A stretch of DNA of 64,000 nt, from NCBI GenBank assembly GCA_023451735.1, contig JAEXYH010000052.1:59313-123312 (forward strand), given 5' to 3'. The position numbers and the translations under genes are program-made. Of the stretch, positions 51,461 to 60,385 are shown piece after piece. The notes under the pieces were generated by a model. It had not been told where the DNA came from and made no database searches. It saw only the letters and a program-made list of their open reading frames with translations. Position 1 is the first letter of the stretch. The number at the start of each line of letters is the position of its first letter. This stretch comes from Pseudomonadota bacterium (GTDB lineage Bacteria > Pseudomonadota > Alphaproteobacteria > Rhizobiales > Rhizobiaceae).

Positions 51461-52768
51461 TTGGTTTCCGAAAATCAGCTCATATCAAAAATCACATGGC
51501 GGCTGATGCCGTTTCTCGGCGTTCTTTATCTGATTGCCTATATCGACAGGCAGAATGTCAGTTACGCGAAGCTGCAGATGGTCGATTCGCTCGGGATGAG
51601 CGAATATGCCTATGGTCTCGGCGCCTCGCTGTTCTTCATCGGCTATTTCATCTTCGAAGTGCCGGCCAATCTCTTTCTCACCCGTTTCGGGGCTAGAATC
51701 TGGTTCACCCGGATCATCGTTTCCTGGGGTCTGGTGACGATTGCCCTGGCCTTCACCCAGAACATGACGATGTTCTACATCCTGCGCTTTCTGCTCGGTG
51801 CCTGCGAAGCGGGTTTCTTCCCCGGCGTTCTGTATCTGCTGACGCTGTGGTTCCCGAAGGATTATCGCGGCCGCATGGTCGGCCTGTTTATGATCTTCAG
51901 TGCACTTGCCAATGCGATCGGCGCGCCGCTTGGCGGCATGCTGCTTGATCTTGACGGCGCGCTGGGTCTTGAAGGCTGGGAATGGGTATTCCTTGCAACC
52001 GGTGTTCCGGCGGTCATTGCCGGCGTGTTCACCTTCTTCTATCTCGACGATACCCCGGAAAAGGCGGGCTTTCTGAGCGATGACGAAAAACGCTGGCTGA
52101 AGGACAGGCTGGCGACGGAAAACGCGGGCATGGAGGATGATGCCGGGCATGGCTTCAAGGCGCTTATCGATCCGCGCGTCCTGCTGATGGCTCTCTGCTT
52201 CATCGGCTTCCCACTAGCGGCCTACGGCCTCAGCTACTGGTTGCCGACGATCGTCAAGGGTTTTGGCGTATCGAACACGACCAACGGCTTTATCAATATC
52301 ATTCCTTGGCTGATCGTTGCCGTAGCGCTTTGGGTCATTCCATCGGCCGCCGACAAGACCGAGAAGAAAACGCCCTATATCGTCGGTCCTGCCTTTGTCG
52401 GGGCGGCGGCACTTGCGGCTTCGGTTCTGGTCACTTCTCCCTATCTGCAGTTCGCCTTCCTCTGCATTGCCGCTGCGGGCATCTTTGCCGGTCAGCCGGT
52501 ATTTTGGAGCCTGCCGTCACGCTTCCTCAAGGGGGCCGGTGCCGCGGCGGGGCTTGCGGCGATCAACTCGGTCGGCAATCTCGGCGGCTTCATCGCCCAA
52601 AACGTGGTGCCATGGATCAACGATGCGACGGGCAGCAACATCCTGCCGATGTTCTTCCTGGCGGCCTGCCTTGCGGCAGCGGGTATCCTAGTCATGATTG
52701 TCGGTCAGATGCTGGGGCGTGGAACGGGCAATGTGCCGCCATCGGTGCATCCGGGCAGCAGCCGGTAA
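51461..52768 (+). CDS. MFS transporter, anion:cation symporter (ACS) type
   Basis: About 435 residues with twelve membrane helices. Motifs: AYIDRQNVSYAKLQM in the first helix-loop, RFGARIWFTRIIVSWG, and RFLLGACEAGFFPGVLYLLTLWF (given here as RFLLGACEAGFFPG), the ACS-family pattern for organic anions such as tartrate, phthalate or sugar acids. TTG 51461 is preferred as start because AGGAG lies five bases upstream; the longer GTG 51443 frame begins inside that ribosome site. It is divergent from the binding-protein gene, with about 185 bases between. Confidence 0.88.
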   Translation: MVSENQLISKITWRLMPFLGVLYLIAYIDRQNVSYAKLQMVDSLGMSEYAYGLGASLFFIGYFIFEVPANLFLTRFGARIWFTRIIVSWGLVTIALAFTQNMTMFYILRFLLGACEAGFFPGVLYLLTLWFPKDYRGRMVGLFMIFSALANAIGAPLGGMLLDLDGALGLEGWEWVFLATGVPAVIAGVFTFFYLDDTPEKAGFLSDDEKRWLKDRLATENAGMEDDAGHGFKALIDPRVLLMALCFIGFPLAAYGLSYWLPTIVKGFGVSNTTNGFINIIPWLIVAVALWVIPSAADKTEKKTPYIVGPAFVGAAALAASVLVTSPYLQFAFLCIAAAGIFAGQPVFWSLPSRFLKGAGAAAGLAAINSVGNLGGFIAQNVVPWINDATGSNILPMFFLAACLAAAGILVMIVGQMLGRGTGNVPPSVHPGSSR

Positions 52769-52778
52769 TCGCAAAACA

Positions 52779-52808
52779 AAAAAGGCGGCCCGAGAAGGCC
52801 GCCTTTTC
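52779..52808. terminator. Bidirectional terminator between the MFS gene and rplS
   Basis: AAAAGGCGGCC pairs with GGCCGCCTTTT around CGAGAA; A-rich on one side and T-rich on the other, so it can stop transcription from both the plus-strand MFS gene and the minus-strand rplS. Confidence 0.9.
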
Positions 52809-52827
52809 TCAGCCGTAACGGCAGATC

Positions 52828-53370
52828 TTATTCTGCAGAACCTTCGGCAGCCTTTGCTGCTTCAGCTTCCTGTGCAGCCTTTGCTTCAGCGGCTTCCTGT
52901 GCTGCCTTTTCGGCGGCCAGTGCCTGTGCTGCTGCAATCTTTTCAGCTTCGATGCGTGCCTTTTCCTCGGCAACTGCGGCGCGCTCGGCATCGTTCAGCT
53001 TGCGGGCGCGGGTGCCGGTGTTCTCGACGATACGAGCCGACTTGCCGCGACGATCGCGCAGGTAATAGAGCTTGGCGCGACGGACCTTACCGCGGCGAAC
53101 GATTTCGACGCTTTCGACGAGCGGCGAGTAAACCGGGAATACGCGCTCGACGCCTTCGCCGTAGGAGATCTTGCGAACGGTGAAGCTCTCGTTGATGCCG
53201 CCGCCCGAACGGGCAATGCAGACGCCTTCGTAAGCCTGTACGCGGGTACGCGAACCTTCCGTCACGCGTACGTTGACGCGCAGAGTATCGCCCGGGGAGA
53301 ATTCAGGAAGCTTGCGCTTTTCTTCGATCTTGGCTGCCTGTTCGGCTTCCAGCTGCTGGATGATGTTCAT
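52828..53370 (-). CDS. rplS: 50S ribosomal protein L19
   Basis: A 180-residue protein. The first ~120 residues are canonical L19 (MNIIQQLEAEQAAKIEEKR, GDTLRVNVRVTEGSRTRVQ, KVRRAKLYYLRDRRGKSARI). The remaining ~60 residues are an Ala/Glu/Lys-rich helical extension ending in an Ala/Glu-rich tail, longer than in E. coli (about 115) but common in rhizobia. ATG 53370 opens directly with the conserved start. It ends the trmD side of the cluster but is separated from trmD by the plus-strand TauE-type gene. Confidence 0.97.
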   Translation of the reverse strand: MNIIQQLEAEQAAKIEEKRKLPEFSPGDTLRVNVRVTEGSRTRVQAYEGVCIARSGGGINESFTVRKISYGEGVERVFPVYSPLVESVEIVRRGKVRRAKLYYLRDRRGKSARIVENTGTRARKLNDAERAAVAEEKARIEAEKIAAAQALAAEKAAQEAAEAKAAQEAEAAKAAEGSAE

Positions 53371-53635
53371 CGGTCAAACCTTTTCATTTCTTCTGAAATA
53401 GCCAGAGCGCTTCCCGTTCTTGGTCACCTCATCCGAGGGCCTCGTAACGTGCCTTGTGGGCGCAGCGAATTCGCCATTCTTTGTTGCTGGTCGACGGGAG
53501 TTTTCCCATTTCCGCGGCGGCAAATACACCAATACGGGGCGTTTGTCATCCCGTCGCGGCAATTTTTGTCTTGTGTATCGTTGCTGCCCTGCCCGGAACG
53601 GGATATCCGGATTTCCGGGAAGAGGAAACTGACGA

Positions 53636-54385
53636 ATGACAATAACGATGGTCGTGCTGCTAGCTGCGGCAGGGTTCCTTTCGGGTGCCGTCAATGCAAT
53701 TGCCGGTGGCGGTACGTTTCTCACTTTCGGGATGATGACGCTTGCAGGCATCCCGCCGATTTCGGCCAATGCCACCTCGTCGATCGTACAGTTTCCGGGT
53801 TACGTCACGTCGACGCTCGCCTATCGGGCTGAAATCATGCATCGCTGGCAGAGCATCGCCGTGCTGGGTCTCGTGTCGCTCCTGGGCGGGCTTGCAGGCT
53901 CACTGATCCTGCTGTCGCTCGACAATCCGTCCTTCCGGGCGCTGGTGCCATGGCTGCTTGCCGCCGCAACGCTGATTTTCGCGGCAGGGCCGCTGCTCAA
54001 GCCGAAAGTCTCTTCCGAAAAGTCCAGCGCCAATAGCGCGACCAGCATTGTAGGCCAGTTTCTCAACGCCATCTATGGCGGGTTCTTCGGCGCCGGCATG
54101 GGAATCATGATGCTTGCTGTGCTGGGGCTTACGACGGGAGGCAGCTATCACCAGCTCAACGCGATGAAGAATATGTTCGCCATGCTGATCGCCGGCGTGG
54201 CGATCGTCGTCTTCATCAGCGGCGATGTGGTGGCGTGGCCCGAGGCGCTGGTGATGATCCCTGCGGGTGCACTCGGTGGCTATTCCGGCGTCTGGCTGGC
54301 GCCCCGCGTGCCGCTGGCGATGCTTCGCTGGTGCGTGGTGGCGGTGGGATCGGCGCTGGCGGTCTATTATTTCGTAACCGGGTAG
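53636..54385 (+). CDS. TauE/SafE-family membrane transporter
   Basis: A 249-residue inner-membrane protein with about seven to eight helices. The duplicated family motif appears as GAVNAIAGGGTFLTFGMM (about residues 16-33) and again around YGGFFGAGMGIMML. The family moves sulfite, sulfoacetate or related anions out of the cell, but the substrate varies. ATG 53636 follows GAGGAAACTGACGA. It lies on the strand opposite to its trmD and rplS neighbours, which are normally adjacent, so it looks inserted. Confidence 0.88.
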   Translation: MTITMVVLLAAAGFLSGAVNAIAGGGTFLTFGMMTLAGIPPISANATSSIVQFPGYVTSTLAYRAEIMHRWQSIAVLGLVSLLGGLAGSLILLSLDNPSFRALVPWLLAAATLIFAAGPLLKPKVSSEKSSANSATSIVGQFLNAIYGGFFGAGMGIMMLAVLGLTTGGSYHQLNAMKNMFAMLIAGVAIVVFISGDVVAWPEALVMIPAGALGGYSGVWLAPRVPLAMLRWCVVAVGSALAVYYFVTG

Positions 54386-54481
54386 GGATGGCCGGCGCAG
54401 CCGACGAAACGATCCAGTGAATTTTTTCGAATTACGAACGCCCTGAGCCTGAGCGAAGGGCCGGGAGAGCCCAGCGGAGGA

Positions 54482-55162
54482 TCAGTCGCCCGCCAGCAGG
54501 TCCGGCCGCCGTTGCTGCGTTAATCTCAGCGCCTGTTCCAGCCGCCATTTCTCGATTGCGGCGTGATTGCCGGAGGTCAGCACCGCGGGAATTTCCTCGC
54601 CTTCAAAAATCTGTGGGCGGGTGTAATGCGGATGTTCCAGCAGGCCGTGCTCGAAGCTTTCATTGGTGCCTGAATGGGCATTTCCCATGACGCCCGGCAG
54701 AAGGCGGATGATGCTGTCGAGCATGGTCAGTGCCGCCGGTTCGCCGCCGGAGAGGATGTAGTCGCCGATCGACACTTCTTCGAGATTGCGCCCGTCGATG
54801 ACACGCTGGTCGACACCTTCGAAACGGCCGCAGACGATGACTACGCCCTTGCTGTCGGCCAGTTCGCGCACGCGTTTCTGGGAGAGAGGTTTGCCGCGCG
54901 GGCTCATCAGCAGGCGGGGGCGGGTATCGTCGGCGATGGAATCGATCGCCTTCGCCAGGATGTCGGGCTTCAGCACCATGCCGGCACCGCCGCCGGCCGG
55001 CGTGTCGTCCACCGTGCGGTGCCTGTCTTCTGCAAAATCGCGGATCTGCACGGTATCCAGCGCCCAGTCACCGCGTTCCATCGCTTTGCCGGAAAGCGAG
55101 AAACCGAGATGGCCGGGAAACATTTCCGGATAAAGCGTCAGGATGGTGGCGCGGAAAGTCAT
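54482..55162 (-). CDS. trmD: tRNA (guanine-37-N1)-methyltransferase TrmD
   Basis: A 226-residue SPOUT methyltransferase that methylates G37 using SAM. Motifs: FRATILTLYPEMFPG at the start, DDTPAGGGAGMVLKPD, CGRFEGVDQRVID and the knot region IGDYILSGGEPAAL. The length is near the family's usual 240, with a slightly short C-terminal domain. The ATG overlaps the rimM stop (TAATG), so the two are translationally coupled. Confidence 0.96.
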   Translation of the reverse strand: MTFRATILTLYPEMFPGHLGFSLSGKAMERGDWALDTVQIRDFAEDRHRTVDDTPAGGGAGMVLKPDILAKAIDSIADDTRPRLLMSPRGKPLSQKRVRELADSKGVVIVCGRFEGVDQRVIDGRNLEEVSIGDYILSGGEPAALTMLDSIIRLLPGVMGNAHSGTNESFEHGLLEHPHYTRPQIFEGEEIPAVLTSGNHAAIEKWRLEQALRLTQQRRPDLLAGD

Positions 55163-55770
55163 TACTCGTCCTGGCCCGGATTTTTCTTGCCCGGCCCCTG
55201 GCGAGGCTTGGATTGACGTTTGCCGACGGCAGTCGGATCGCGGTCGTTCGGATCCTCGATCAGGCCGGCGGCCTGCGGGTCGATAAGGATTTTCCCTGCG
55301 TCCAGGTCGATTTCCAGAACGGCTGACTCGGAAAAGGGAATAAGGGCCGGGCGGCGGCCGGGGCCCTTCAGTTCGAGCAGGTCGCCGGCGCCGAAATCGA
55401 AAACGGCGCTGACCGTGCCATAGCTCTTGCCTTCGGCGTCGACGGCTTCGAGGCCTTCCAGATCGGCATAATAAAATTCGTCCTCGTCGAGCTCGTCGTC
55501 AGGCAGGTTATCCCGTTCGACGAAGAGTTCCAGGCCGTTCAGTGCCTCGGCTGCATTGCGATCGTTGATGCCTCGGAAACGGACGATGACGACCGTCTTT
55601 GCTTCGCGGATTTCGAGGATCTCGAAGACTCTGCCATCCTCAGCATAGAGATGGCCATATTCGCCAAGGGCGGTTGGGTCAGCCGTGAAGGATTTGACCC
55701 GCACCTCGCCCCGAAGGCCTTGGGCGGCGCCGATCGTTGCCATCAGGATAGGGTTTTCGAGCTTCTTCAT
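55162..55770 (-). CDS. rimM: Ribosome maturation factor RimM
   Basis: A 202-residue 30S assembly factor. The N-terminal RimM domain (MATIGAAQGLRGEVRVKSFT at about residues 10-29) is followed by a PRC-barrel domain (DLEGLEAVDAEGKSYGTVSA). A basic C-terminal tail (about 175-202) is longer than in E. coli. The start is MKKLENPILMA at 55770; the longer open frame upstream has no conserved sequence. It is overlapped by trmD. Confidence 0.93.
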   Translation of the reverse strand: MKKLENPILMATIGAAQGLRGEVRVKSFTADPTALGEYGHLYAEDGRVFEILEIREAKTVVIVRFRGINDRNAAEALNGLELFVERDNLPDDELDEDEFYYADLEGLEAVDAEGKSYGTVSAVFDFGAGDLLELKGPGRRPALIPFSESAVLEIDLDAGKILIDPQAAGLIEDPNDRDPTAVGKRQSKPRQGPGKKNPGQDE

Positions 55771-55844
55771 GCCGGATGTTCCGATTGGTCTGCGCTCATT
55801 TAGCCATGAACAGCCCGTTGCGCAACGCGGGGCTATGCAAACAG

Positions 55845-55876
55845 CAAAACGGGCAGTGCGTTGCCGCACTGCCCGT
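55845..55876 (-). terminator. Strong hairpin between rpsP and rimM
   Basis: A perfect 12-bp stem, ACGGGCAGTGCG (55849-55860) with CGCACTGCCCGT (55865-55876), loop TTGC. On the minus strand it is followed by TTTTGCTGTTT. It can reduce read-through from rpsP into rimM-trmD. Confidence 0.8.
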
Positions 55877-55897
55877 CGAATGCACGCGTTGCAGAAA

Positions 55898-56257
55898 TTA
55901 TTCTGCAGCGGCAGCTGCGTCGGCAGCCTTCTGAGCCTTTTCAGCGGCGCGTTCCTGAGCGCGCTTGCCCGGCTTTGCCTTTTCCGGGTTGTTCTTGGTC
56001 TCGCGGGTTGCGATGCCGGCTTCAGCGAGGAAGCGCAGAACGCGGTCGGTCGGCTGTGCGCCGTTGGCGACCCAATGCTTGATGCGCTCTTCGTTCAGCT
56101 CGACGCGCTTTGCGTTGTCCTTGGCGAGCATCGGGTTCCAGGAACCGAGCTTTTCGAGGAAACGGCCGTCACGCGGCGAGCGGGCGTCGGCAACAACGAT
56201 GGTGTAATGCGGGCGCTTCTTGGAACCACCGCGGGCGAGACGAATCTTCAGGGACAT
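55898..56257 (-). CDS. rpsP: 30S ribosomal protein S16
   Basis: A 119-residue protein beginning MSLKIRLARGGSKKRPHYTI, the S16 signature, with DGRFLEKLGSWNP. After the ~82-residue core a Lys/Ala-rich tail ends in AAAAAE, as in other rhizobia. It follows the aroQ gene and is separated from rimM by a strong hairpin. Confidence 0.97.
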   Translation of the reverse strand: MSLKIRLARGGSKKRPHYTIVVADARSPRDGRFLEKLGSWNPMLAKDNAKRVELNEERIKHWVANGAQPTDRVLRFLAEAGIATRETKNNPEKAKPGKRAQERAAEKAQKAADAAAAAE

Positions 56258-56338
56258 TGTTTAACTCCTTGGTTTTCTTCCGGGCCACCATCAGGTGGTC
56301 CTTGGTTTGTTTCGAGGCCGCCGTCGGGCGGGCTCAGG

Positions 56339-56656
56339 TTAGGCAGTTTCTTTGGCACCGCCGTGTTCGGCGGCGATTGCTTCATGATGCCGGATGACTT
56401 CCTTGATGACGAAGTTCAGGAACTTCTCGGCGAAATCCGGATCCAGATTGGCTTCCTTGGCCAGGCGGCGAAGGCGTTCGATCTGGTATTCCTCGCGCGC
56501 CGGGTCCGCCGGCGGCAATTCGTATTGGGCTTTCAGGACGCCCACTTCCTTGGTGCAGCGAAAGCGCTCGGCGAGCATATGCACCAGTGCCGCATCAATA
56601 TTGTCGATCGACTGGCGGTAGCTCGAAAGCCGTGCCTTCACTTCAGGATCAACCAT
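56339..56656 (-). CDS. Chorismate mutase, AroQ type
   Basis: A 105-residue all-helical enzyme converting chorismate to prephenate. The conserved pattern is SYRQSIDNIDAALVHMLAERF, K-EVGVLKAQY, then DPAREEYQIERLRRLA and the Glu/Gln-type helix FAEKFLNFVIKEVIRHHE. There is no signal peptide and no fused prephenate dehydratase, so it is the free cytoplasmic form. It lies 12 bases after ffh on the same strand, a conserved rhizobial arrangement with no obvious functional link. Confidence 0.92.
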   Translation of the reverse strand: MVDPEVKARLSSYRQSIDNIDAALVHMLAERFRCTKEVGVLKAQYELPPADPAREEYQIERLRRLAKEANLDPDFAEKFLNFVIKEVIRHHEAIAAEHGGAKETA

Positions 56657-56668
56657 GCGTGTCCTCCC

Positions 56669-58240
56669 TTACTTCTTCTTGCCCGGCAAACCGGGGAAAC
56701 CGCCGAGGCCGGGAAGCTTTGCTCCGCCAAGGCCGGGCAGTCCGCCCATGCCACCGGGAAGCCCGCCGCCCGGAAGACCCGGCATGCCGCCCGGCTTCAG
56801 GCCCGCGGCTTCGGCCTGCTTCTGCAGGGCTTCGAGCTGCTTCGGATCCATCTTCGACAGATCCGGCATGCCGCCCATGCCACCAAGACCCATCTTGGAG
56901 GCGAGGCCGCCCATCATCTGCTTCATCATGCCACCCTTGCCTTTGCCGCCCATCATTTTCATCATGTCGGCCATCTGGCGGTGCATTTTCAAAAGCTTGT
57001 TGATTTCCGCAGCATCGGTGCCGGAGCCGGCGGCGATGCGCTTCTTGCGGGAGTGTTTCAACATGTCCGGGTTGGCGCGCTCTGCCTTGGTCATCGAAGA
57101 GATGATGGCGAGCTGGCGGTCGAATACCTTGTCATTCATGCCGGACGCAGCGAGCTTGTCCTTCATGCCGGCCATTCCCGGCATCATGCCCATGATGCCG
57201 CCCATGCCGCCAAGCGATTTCATCTGCTTCAGCTGTTCGGACAGGTCGTTCAAGTCGAACTTGCCCGACTGCATTTTCTTGGCCATTGCCGCGGCTTTTT
57301 CCGCGTCGATGTTTTCAGCAGCCTTTTCGACGAGCGAAACGATATCGCCCATGCCGAGAATACGGTCGGCGATACGGCGGGGATGGAACTCCTCCATCTC
57401 CGTCATTTTCTCGCCGACACCAATCAGCTTGATCGGCTTGCCGGTGACGGCGCGCATCGAAAGCGCTGCACCACCACGGCCATCGCCGTCCATGCGGGTC
57501 AGAACGAGACCGGTAATGCCAACGCGCTCGTCGAAATTGCGCGCCAGATTGACGGCGTCCTGACCGGTCAGGCTGTCGGCGACAAGCAGGATTTCATGCG
57601 GATTGGACTTCCGCTTGATCTCCGCCATTTCCTGCATCAGCGGTTCGTCGATGTGCGTGCGGCCGGCGGTGTCGAGGATGACGACGTCGTGGCCGCCGAG
57701 TTTCGCTGCCTGCACGGCGCGGGCCGCAATATCGGTTGGCGACTGGCCGGCGATGACCGGCAGCGTGTCGACGCCCGTCTGGACGCCCAGCTGGCGAAGC
57801 TGTTCCTGTGCTGCCGGACGTCGCGTATCGAGCGACGCCATCAGCACTTTCTTGCGATCGCGATCGGTCAACCGCTTGGCGATCTTGCCGGTCGTGGTGG
57901 TTTTACCCGAACCCTGCAGACCGACCATCATGATGACAACGGGGGCCGCGGCATGAAGATCGATGCCGACTCCTTCGGAGCCAAGCATCTCGACCAGTTC
58001 GTCATGGACGATCTTGACGACCATCTGGCCAGGCTTGATCGCCTTCAGAACCTCGGCGCCGACAGCCTTCTCACGGACCTTGTCGGTAAAGGCGCGCACG
58101 ACTTCGAGCGCCACGTCGGCTTCAAGCAGCGCGCGGCGAACCTCTCGCAGGGCGGCGGAAACATCCGCTTCGCTCAATGCGCCACGGCCGGTCAGTCCAT
58201 TCAGAATGGAGCCAAGACGGTCCTGGAGGTTTTCAAACAT
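56669..58240 (-). CDS. ffh: Signal recognition particle protein Ffh
   Basis: A 523-residue GTPase that with 4.5S RNA delivers nascent membrane proteins. The N domain starts MFENLQDRLGSILNGLTG; G domain motifs are GLQGSGKT (about residues 107-114), DTRRPAAQEQLRQL, DTAGRTHID and GVGEKMTE. The M domain (from about 330) binds RNA and is followed by a long Met/Gly/Pro-rich tail (about 430-523), longer than in E. coli. ATG 58240 is chosen; 30 extra codons upstream lack conservation. Its receptor FtsY begins at 63420 in the same window. Confidence 0.97.
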   Translation of the reverse strand: MFENLQDRLGSILNGLTGRGALSEADVSAALREVRRALLEADVALEVVRAFTDKVREKAVGAEVLKAIKPGQMVVKIVHDELVEMLGSEGVGIDLHAAAPVVIMMVGLQGSGKTTTTGKIAKRLTDRDRKKVLMASLDTRRPAAQEQLRQLGVQTGVDTLPVIAGQSPTDIAARAVQAAKLGGHDVVILDTAGRTHIDEPLMQEMAEIKRKSNPHEILLVADSLTGQDAVNLARNFDERVGITGLVLTRMDGDGRGGAALSMRAVTGKPIKLIGVGEKMTEMEEFHPRRIADRILGMGDIVSLVEKAAENIDAEKAAAMAKKMQSGKFDLNDLSEQLKQMKSLGGMGGIMGMMPGMAGMKDKLAASGMNDKVFDRQLAIISSMTKAERANPDMLKHSRKKRIAAGSGTDAAEINKLLKMHRQMADMMKMMGGKGKGGMMKQMMGGLASKMGLGGMGGMPDLSKMDPKQLEALQKQAEAAGLKPGGMPGLPGGGLPGGMGGLPGLGGAKLPGLGGFPGLPGKKK

Positions 58241-58554
58241 CGTGTCTTCCTTCTTCGCTTCCGGTTGGTGCCCGGAAACGTCGGGTCTTTTGCCGGCAAA
58301 AACAAGACGCGAAGGCGCACGCAAAGCCAAAAAGCACCCGAGGGCGCAACGCGCTGTCGGATGTTGACCTCCGGGATCGATTTATACCTCAAAGGGTCCC
58401 GGTCGGTGGCTCCAAGTCTTGTAACTTGTCAGCAGATCGTCGGGCTTAAACAGGAGATGGGGCGCAGAGTCAAGGTGCGCCGGGCATTCGTAACATTTGC
58501 GTGGTGATTGTCTGCCCGCTTGAAGCACGCCATATGGCTTCTTATACAAGATGC

Positions 58555-59640
58555 ATGAACCGTCGCACATTTTTCAAATGGACAGGTCTTGCAGCCGTCG
58601 CTGCGCTTGCAGGCGGTGTCACGGCAAGGAGCGCCATGGCTGGCAACAAGTATTATTCCGGGCCTGTCTCCGATCATTTCGACGGCAAGGCTTTCTTCAA
58701 TCCGGGTGGCGAGGAGCCACGTGGTGGCCTGGATTTGCTGCGCTGGAAGCTCGGCAATGGCAATATTCCCTGGCCGGACACGTTCGCGAGCCCGTTTGCG
58801 CAGGCGGTGCCGGAGACGCGGGTCAGTGGTGACCGGATCGTGGTGACTATGGTCGGGCATGCGTCGATGCTGATCCAGGTCGCCGGCCTCAATATCCTGA
58901 CCGATCCCGTCTGGTCGGAGCGCACCAGTCCCTTTACGTGGACCGGTCCGAGGCGCGTGAACCCGCCCGGTATCCGCATCGGCGACCTGCCCCCGATCGA
59001 TATCGTACTGGTTACGCATAATCACTACGACCATCTTGATCTCGAAACGCTCTGGGTGCTGCAAGGCCGCGACAAGCCGCATGTCATCACCCCGCTCGGC
59101 AATGATGCGATCATTCGTTCGCGTGTGAAAGATGCGCGGATCACCGTGATGGATTGGGGTGGAAGCGAGACGGTCGGTGCCGGGGTGACGTTCCACTGCG
59201 AGCCATGTCATCACTGGTCGGCGCGCGGACTGGGCGACCGTCGCCAGGCTCTCTGGGCTGCTTTCGTGTTCGAAACGCCGGCCGGAAAGATATATCATAT
59301 CGGGGATACCGGATTTCACGAGGGCAAAAACTATCGCGCTGCTGGCGAAAAGCATGGGCCGTTCCGGCTCGCCAATCTTCCCTTTGGCGCTTATGAGCCG
59401 CGCTGGTTCATGAAATCCCAGCACCAGAACCCGGAGGAGGCCGTCGAAGGCATGCGGCTTTGCGGTGCTTCCTTTGTTGCTGGGCATCACTGGGGTACAG
59501 TGAAGCTTACCGATGAGGGTATCGAGCAGCCGGTCGAGGCACTGCATGCGGCGTTGGATTCGCGCTCGATTGCGCGCGAGCGGTTCCGGCCCATGCGGCC
59601 GGGTGAAGTTTTCGAGGTGCCAACTCTACCTCCCGCTTGA
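58555..59640 (+). CDS. MBL-fold hydrolase (NAPE-PLD/UlaG-like), Tat-exported
   Basis: About 361 residues. A twin-arginine signal (MNRRTFFKWTGLAAVAALAGG) suggests folded export to the periplasm. The metallo-beta-lactamase core has THNHYDHLD (H-x-H-x-D-H at about residues 155-160), CEPCHHWSAR, HIGDTGFHEG and VAGHHWGTVK, giving two metal sites. Homologues include N-acyl-phosphatidylethanolamine phospholipase D and UlaG-type lactonases; which substrate this one uses is unknown. ATG 58534 is an alternative start. The 314 bases before it (58241-58554), between divergent ffh and this gene, show no feature I can support. Confidence 0.85.
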   Translation: MNRRTFFKWTGLAAVAALAGGVTARSAMAGNKYYSGPVSDHFDGKAFFNPGGEEPRGGLDLLRWKLGNGNIPWPDTFASPFAQAVPETRVSGDRIVVTMVGHASMLIQVAGLNILTDPVWSERTSPFTWTGPRRVNPPGIRIGDLPPIDIVLVTHNHYDHLDLETLWVLQGRDKPHVITPLGNDAIIRSRVKDARITVMDWGGSETVGAGVTFHCEPCHHWSARGLGDRRQALWAAFVFETPAGKIYHIGDTGFHEGKNYRAAGEKHGPFRLANLPFGAYEPRWFMKSQHQNPEEAVEGMRLCGASFVAGHHWGTVKLTDEGIEQPVEALHAALDSRSIARERFRPMRPGEVFEVPTLPPA

Positions 59641-59696
59641 CTTGTCGCACCTTCATTTGCTTGATGCGAAAAAAACATGAGTGCATGGGGAAAGTA

Positions 59697-60284
59697 ATGC
59701 AGATCGAGTTAGAGCGCCCGACCGAAGAAACCCGTATCCAGCGCCTGAAGGCTCTTACGACCGGCACCCATGACACGCTCGACAAGCGAATCATGCGGGC
59801 TGAGCCTTTTGCCAGTCGCGAGCGCTATGCGCTGTTTCTCGACGTGCAGCATCATTTCCATGCCGATGTCGCGCCGCTTTACGCTGACGAAGAACTCAAT
59901 CGCCGTCTGCCCGGCCTAGCCGATCGCAACCGTTACGAGGCGCTGCGTCAGGATATCGTCGATCTCGGCGGCGTAGCCGAGCGCCTTGTCTCTGCCGCTG
60001 GCCCGCTCACGCCCGCTGCCGCTCTCGGCTGGGTCTATGTCGCCGAAGGCTCCAATCTGGGTGCGGCCTTTCTGCGCAAGGAAGCGGCCAAGATCGGCTT
60101 GTCCGACGATTTCGGCGCACGCCATCTCGCCGGCCATCCGGATGGCCGCGGCCTTCACTGGCGCAATTTCGTCTCGGCCTATAACGAGCTACCGCTCACG
60201 GAGGCGGAAGAGCTTGAGGCTGCAGAAGGCGCCAAGGCGGCCTTCCGTCGCGTTCATGCGTTGGTCGATGAGATTTTTGGCTAA
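59697..60284 (+). CDS. Biliverdin-producing heme oxygenase
   Basis: A 195-residue helical protein of the bacterial heme oxygenase family. The proximal His is H25 in TTGTHDTLDKRIM; the distal helix carries LGWVYVAEGSNLGAAF with the glycine-rich kink, and the C-terminal part RRVHALVDEIF. It opens heme to biliverdin, CO and iron. In rhizobia this type often supports a bacteriophytochrome or iron supply; neither a phytochrome nor heme-uptake genes lie nearby. ATG 59697 follows GGGGAAAGT. Confidence 0.87.
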   Translation: MQIELERPTEETRIQRLKALTTGTHDTLDKRIMRAEPFASRERYALFLDVQHHFHADVAPLYADEELNRRLPGLADRNRYEALRQDIVDLGGVAERLVSAAGPLTPAAALGWVYVAEGSNLGAAFLRKEAAKIGLSDDFGARHLAGHPDGRGLHWRNFVSAYNELPLTEAEELEAAEGAKAAFRRVHALVDEIFG

Positions 60285-60385
60285 GCTTTTCCGCTCTTCT
60301 TCGAAACGCGAAACTGCTCTGTCTATCTGCTTCTCTGCAATTCCGGACGCAAAACCGGTTTCCACTTTTGCTGGAATTGCTCCAG

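Noticed and set aside
55685..58507. 940-codon open frame on the plus strand
   Set aside because: Covers rimM, rpsP, aroQ and ffh in antisense; all four have unmistakable family motifs. It is a codon-bias shadow.
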